Position numbers and translations under genes: made by a program
Shown here: positions 16,201 through 18,500 of the stretch, in pieces
Numbering within the stretch: position 1 is the stretch's first letter
Layout: the number at the start of each line of letters is the position of its first letter
Notes under the pieces: model-generated
What the model was told of the DNA's origin: nothing
The model's input: the letters and a program-made list of their open reading frames with translations, nothing else
The model's database searches: none
NCBI GenBank assembly: GCA_030849805.1
Contig: JASANZ010001836.1
Span: 1-18,500 of the forward strand
Reading direction: 5' to 3'
Length of the DNA stretch: 18,500 bases
DNA from: Sergeia podlipaevii
Lineage: Eukaryota; Euglenozoa; Kinetoplastea; Trypanosomatida; Trypanosomatidae

Positions 16201-18435
16201 GTCCATCTCTTGAGGCAGTCGCGGCTCTACAGGCGCCGTCTTCTCCCCTTTGCGTGCTCCATGTGTACTGGAGGCCTTGGAGGACCGACTAGAGGCGGCA
16301 GCGTCGAAGCTGCCAGTGCTGGCAGTGTAGATGGGTTTGCTGCTGAATCGAGAAGACGCGACCGAAGACGCGGGAGCGGCGGAGGACATGGGCGATGAGG
16401 AAGCAGCGGAGCGGCCACTCGCGGAAGAAGGCGAAGCGCGGCCTTTAGTCGGTGAGCTGAGGCGGTCTATCCACGCAGGTGCGTTACGGCTTGACGCCGA
16501 TGATGGCCGTGATGAGACGGCAGGTCCACCACCACCGCCGCCACTACCGGTGCTACTTCGTGCCCTCGGAGCTGAACTGTGTGAACTTGCGTTCGAGGTG
16601 CGACTGCTAGCGTTGCCGCTACCCACCGATGAACTCCGCACCTTGCGCTCATGGACGCTAGACGATGCAGCCGAAGTGGTCTCTTGTTGTCGCTGACGCA
16701 GTTGACTGCCTCCGGTGCTACCACTAGACAGAAGCGTTGCAAGTGCTTTGGATGATGCCCCACCCCTTGCACCGCCAGCAATTTCCTCGACGCCACCGCT
16801 GCGCATCGTCGTGAGCGTGTCAGAGGGTCTTCTCGCACCTTCGGACTCCGCTCTAGCACTGTGGCTACTTCTTGCCGAGTGTTGTGACTGGTGTGTCGAG
16901 GATGCCCTTGAAGATGATGTGCCCGTCTTGAAAGCAGCAGTAGCGACTGGCTTCCGCCGCTCGCGACTCGCAAAGACATCGTCTGAGATGTCAACGTAGC
17001 GGCCACTCCCCTCACTCTTCTCTGTACGGATGTGAGGGCTATGATGTCTTTCTCCATGTGAGGCGGAGGCGCCTGTCCTCGTGGTCGCCGTCGTTCCAGA
17101 TGGCGCTGTGTGAAGGGAGAGGTGGCTCGAAGACGCGGCTGGGCTATGTCGCTCGGCCACGTGCTGCTGCTGGCGCTTAGTCATACTGCTGCTGCTCCTG
17201 CTGCTCTGAACACTACCGCTTCGATGCCGCATCGACGACGACGACGATGCTTGTGCGGCTGCCTCCATGATGGCGTCGGCTCTGCTATTTGTGATACTGT
17301 TTCGCCTTGAAGAAGAAGCGGGACTGCCAGTCATACCGCCACGTTGTGGAGAGCTAAGGCGCGCGATCCACTCAGGTTGGGTCGGTGGAGAGGGCGACGA
17401 CGTACCCCCGCTGCGTCTCCCACCAGTACTGCCGAAAGGCCTTGTAGGCATTTCCGTCGCTGCTTTCCCCTCCTTGCTAGCCTTCTTCTTTTCCATTTCG
17501 TCATCCTGAGATAGCGCTCTCTGCGGGTGGCTGCTAAGGCCCACTACTTCATTAAGCTTTGAGGAGTCGGCGCTGCCCTGCGACGAACCCCGCTCACGCA
17601 GTGATTTGCCTCGGTACTGCTGCTGCTGCTGTTGCTGGCTCCCAGTGACACTGCCGTAGTCAGAAAAGTTCTTCAGTCGCTTCTCAAGCTCTGCGGCAGC
17701 TCGATCGAGCCTTTCCACATCGTCGCCTCCCCGTCGCCCGTTACATGAGAAGGAGTGCCGACTGCCATAGCTGCTTCGCGTGTGTTCACTTCCTACATCG
17801 CTGCCCCGGCTATCCCGCCTTTGCCGCCCCTTCTCAAGAGAGGGATTGGCCGTAGAGGAAGGAAAAGAAACAGCACCGGCGACAGCTCCTCTCTCAGCAA
17901 AGTCACTCGAGTGCGCACTACTCGGCTGTGCACTGCTGAAGCGACGCGGAAGGCGGTAGGAGGAGGTCCCGGTGCGGGTCGACGCGGGCCCACTTACGCA
18001 ACTTTGGTACCAGTTACTTGCACCATCCTCCTCCTCCTCCGTCATCATCTCCACGTCTGCACGTTCAAGCGCTCCTCCATCTTCTCCATTTCCGATGCTT
18101 CTTGCGCCGTCACGAGGACTGCTTCTACTGCTGTTGTTGTTGTTGCTACCACCTGTCTGGCGTGATTGAGAGTGTTGCTGCTGTTGCGGAGTGTTGTTTG
18201 CTGCTTTGTCCATGCCGACATCCTCGTCGCCTAGCTGTAAAAGTTCAGGATGATTGGCATTGAAGAAGAGCCTTCCGCTTTCATCATTTGCCGCTGTTAT
18301 TGCTGCTGCTGGATGACTACCACATGAGTACGTGTCGTCCCCCTCCTCGTCGTCGTCGTCGTGCGCGGGAGACCGAGTACGGAAGCCGCCGCGTGAAGAC
18401 GGTGGCTTCCCAAAAAATGATGAATCTTCGGCCAT
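13213..18435 (-). CDS. Large serine-rich, mostly disordered protein of unknown function (C-terminus uncertain)
   Basis: I do not recognise this protein. The open frame has 1740 residues from MAEDSSFFGKPPSSRGG. Most of it is low-complexity Ser/Ala/Gly/Arg/Thr sequence with short Gln runs (84-87, 267-273), acidic patches (26-34, 1527-1575) and a basic bias, suggesting a disordered scaffold with many phosphorylation sites. Two copies of PxWIxRLSSPxxG stand out (354-366 and 653-665). The only clearly ordered block is about 954-1055: PREELQRLLQLP, LDLSREEDMKEYYRQQYVVD, PELRKRPGIRQFYVKPQADL, FGMYAAWEQNMAEQE. A charged helix, YERMTREERAERQRELRTRM, is at 1655-1674. No catalytic or membrane domain is seen. 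Codon 1708 contains the ambiguous base 13314. The 32 residues after it are Phe/Ile/Cys-rich and read like translated 3' UTR, so the true end is probably near 13314. Confidence 0.85.
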   Translation of the reverse strand: MAEDSSFFGKPPSSRGGFRTRSPAHDDDDEEGDDTYSCGSHPAAAITAANDESGRLFFNANHPELLQLGDEDVGMDKAANNTPQQQQHSQSRQTGGSNNNNSSRSSPRDGARSIGNGEDGGALERADVEMMTEEEEDGASNWYQSCVSGPASTRTGTSSYRLPRRFSSAQPSSAHSSDFAERGAVAGAVSFPSSTANPSLEKGRQRRDSRGSDVGSEHTRSSYGSRHSFSCNGRRGGDDVERLDRAAAELEKRLKNFSDYGSVTGSQQQQQQQYRGKSLRERGSSQGSADSSKLNEVVGLSSHPQRALSQDDEMEKKKASKEGKAATEMPTRPFGSTGGRRSGGTSSPSPPTQPEWIARLSSPQRGGMTGSPASSSRRNSITNSRADAIMEAAAQASSSSSMRHRSGSVQSSRSSSSMTKRQQQHVAERHSPAASSSHLSLHTAPSGTTATTRTGASASHGERHHSPHIRTEKSEGSGRYVDISDDVFASRERRKPVATAAFKTGTSSSRASSTHQSQHSARSSHSARAESEGARRPSDTLTTMRSGGVEEIAGGARGGASSKALATLLSSGSTGGSQLRQRQQETTSAASSSVHERKVRSSSVGSGNASSRTSNASSHSSAPRARSSTGSGGGGGGPAVSSRPSSASSRNAPAWIDRLSSPTKGRASPSSASGRSAASSSPMSSAAPASSVASSRFSSKPIYTASTGSFDAAASSRSSKASSTHGARKGEKTAPVEPRLPQEMDEGAFVKLLTSCRNRTTSAESSTTTGGPASARSSRSFSSNKSRRNTAALNTKATAKTSSVGTAGSSNVGARRLYSAHSQSSESKETFSGSTAAAAAVAVNVGPASTGSTQTTREMRTPRSTASATASKAFQSPVRSLSGTRGNASSNSGMKSGTRATAISPLRSRTSRAGSNHSRGASPSAASVGGGGAGSNHSSFMGYGQHSAGRQRRPSVPDGPLATVPREELQRLLQLPTRGGQMPVLPGVSRLDLSREEDMKEYYRQQYVVDPELRKRPGIRQFYVKPQADLFGMYAAWEQNMAEQEATARMEREGSQAEEKEEAAIAYSNGGGDGRRRDGSETEGVSAGDKSLSFVSSKTPVSRLLVTKEPPKAAAAGPGSFVSPPLDQEPLSLARSTITANIMAAASAAASSFSGSSPVVQRSSSAGAKQNKSGRSSPSAAAAAAGTSTPPHLRPAAGTPTRQRSKPLNIFSWISASDGRTGSVSRVRRGNGDNSGRSITNSKGHQTAAAGVATEAAQLPSTHITGSSVRARAPSGTTAAERDHLGRNLVPLVDENEKQFNIGRLLVFSSDGAAAAAGEEGGGSDVDAANAQDGGTKDDYLDVYCDTAIAELGNGSNGIDKEKTKMKNASAKNDNSAASRGQEQERCMRRKITAMEGRCVDVTTLNSTQHGGDINSHNGDGNSITHETNSTCYYRDQDADWVADTSSSEMTAQLGATHAPSTSNEALEISESFQKQQQQMLATGKNRGERPGNADDVLHQNYKSTNICSSRRRTSVDHASEPFGNLYDNEEGGEGGGDYIEMGDDEQQQHHRHSSEFLYEEREEAEGGEREEGDDVSRGDDASHSQRIFLNSSSQSNSARRGKVLSSSSFSDIHDRSPDTGCTAAASAQASGFQASPLVSINSRNESCEPQGDPYERMTREERAERQRELRTRMQKQEPRDSQEHNKTNPHPAATRRRTSASPTFNSXHTVIFFPFCFFSSCCIYLFVSFYLPTSRISSY
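13314..13314. other. Ambiguous base within the 3' end of the large CDS
   Basis: A single N. If it is exactly one base, the codon is NTT and cannot be a stop, so the frame runs to 13213. If it marks a gap or an indel, the real C-terminus differs. The flanks are not duplicated, unlike at 10984. Confidence 0.9.
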
Positions 18436-18448
18436 GTTACGCGTATGC

Positions 18449-18487
18449 TATATATATATATCTATATCTATATATATATATATATAT
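18449..18487. repeat. (TA)-rich tract upstream of the large protein gene
   Basis: Interrupted TATATA sequence begins 14 nt upstream of the large protein's ATG and runs nearly to the window edge. On the coding strand the first AG (18449-18448, TATATAG) would leave a 12-nt 5' UTR, but there is no real pyrimidine tract within the window, so the acceptor is uncertain. Confidence 0.8.
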
Positions 18488-18500
18488 GAACAGTTTCTTC

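Noticed and set aside
15629..16213. Plus-strand 194-codon frame inside the large protein gene, and other long plus-strand frames
   Set aside because: These are mirror frames of GC-rich, Ser-codon-rich sequence; composition follows the sense gene and none shows a family.

Overview
The window reads as nuclear DNA from a kinetoplastid, most likely a trypanosomatid. All eight protein genes lie head to tail on the minus strand. None has an intron. They are separated by 0.5-1.2 kb of AT-rich DNA full of microsatellites. Several starts are preceded on the coding strand by a pyrimidine tract and a first AG, as expected for spliced-leader trans-splicing of one polycistronic transcript. Coding parts are GC-richer than the gaps. 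I cannot name the genus; the AT-rich, repeat-dense gaps are unlike what I would expect of Leishmania.

In transcription order (high to low coordinates) the genes are: a 1.7 kb-residue serine-rich protein of unknown function (18435 to about 13213); a divergent, probably mitochondrial peptide deformylase (12201-11047); pescadillo/NOP7, a 60S ribosome biogenesis factor (10238-8226); a 286-residue uncharacterised protein with a repeated WxEER motif (7048-6188); a multi-pass membrane J-domain protein (5232-3646); two tandem paralogues of nascent polypeptide-associated complex subunit alpha (2795-2240, with an apparent frameshift, and 1136-612); and the 5' end of 60S ribosomal protein L10/uL16 (140 to beyond position 1).

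Pescadillo, NAC-alpha and L10 share a ribosome and translation theme, but gene order in kinetoplastid units rarely reflects function, so I do not treat the array as an operon.

The most noteworthy non-coding items are a near-perfect 54-nt inverted repeat between the two NAC genes, a recurring palindromic T(8-12)A(3-8) block in four intergenic gaps, a 32-nt AT palindrome, a (CACCAT)n tract after pescadillo, and a small GC-rich island with a 17-codon ORF between NAC and L10. There are two ambiguous bases. One (10984) sits between two exact 23-nt copies and looks like an assembly join; the other (13314) makes the C-terminus of the large protein uncertain. I found no clearly new multi-gene system. 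The strongest candidates for new biology are the large serine-rich protein, the inverted repeat and the divergent deformylase with its nearly absent 5' UTR.
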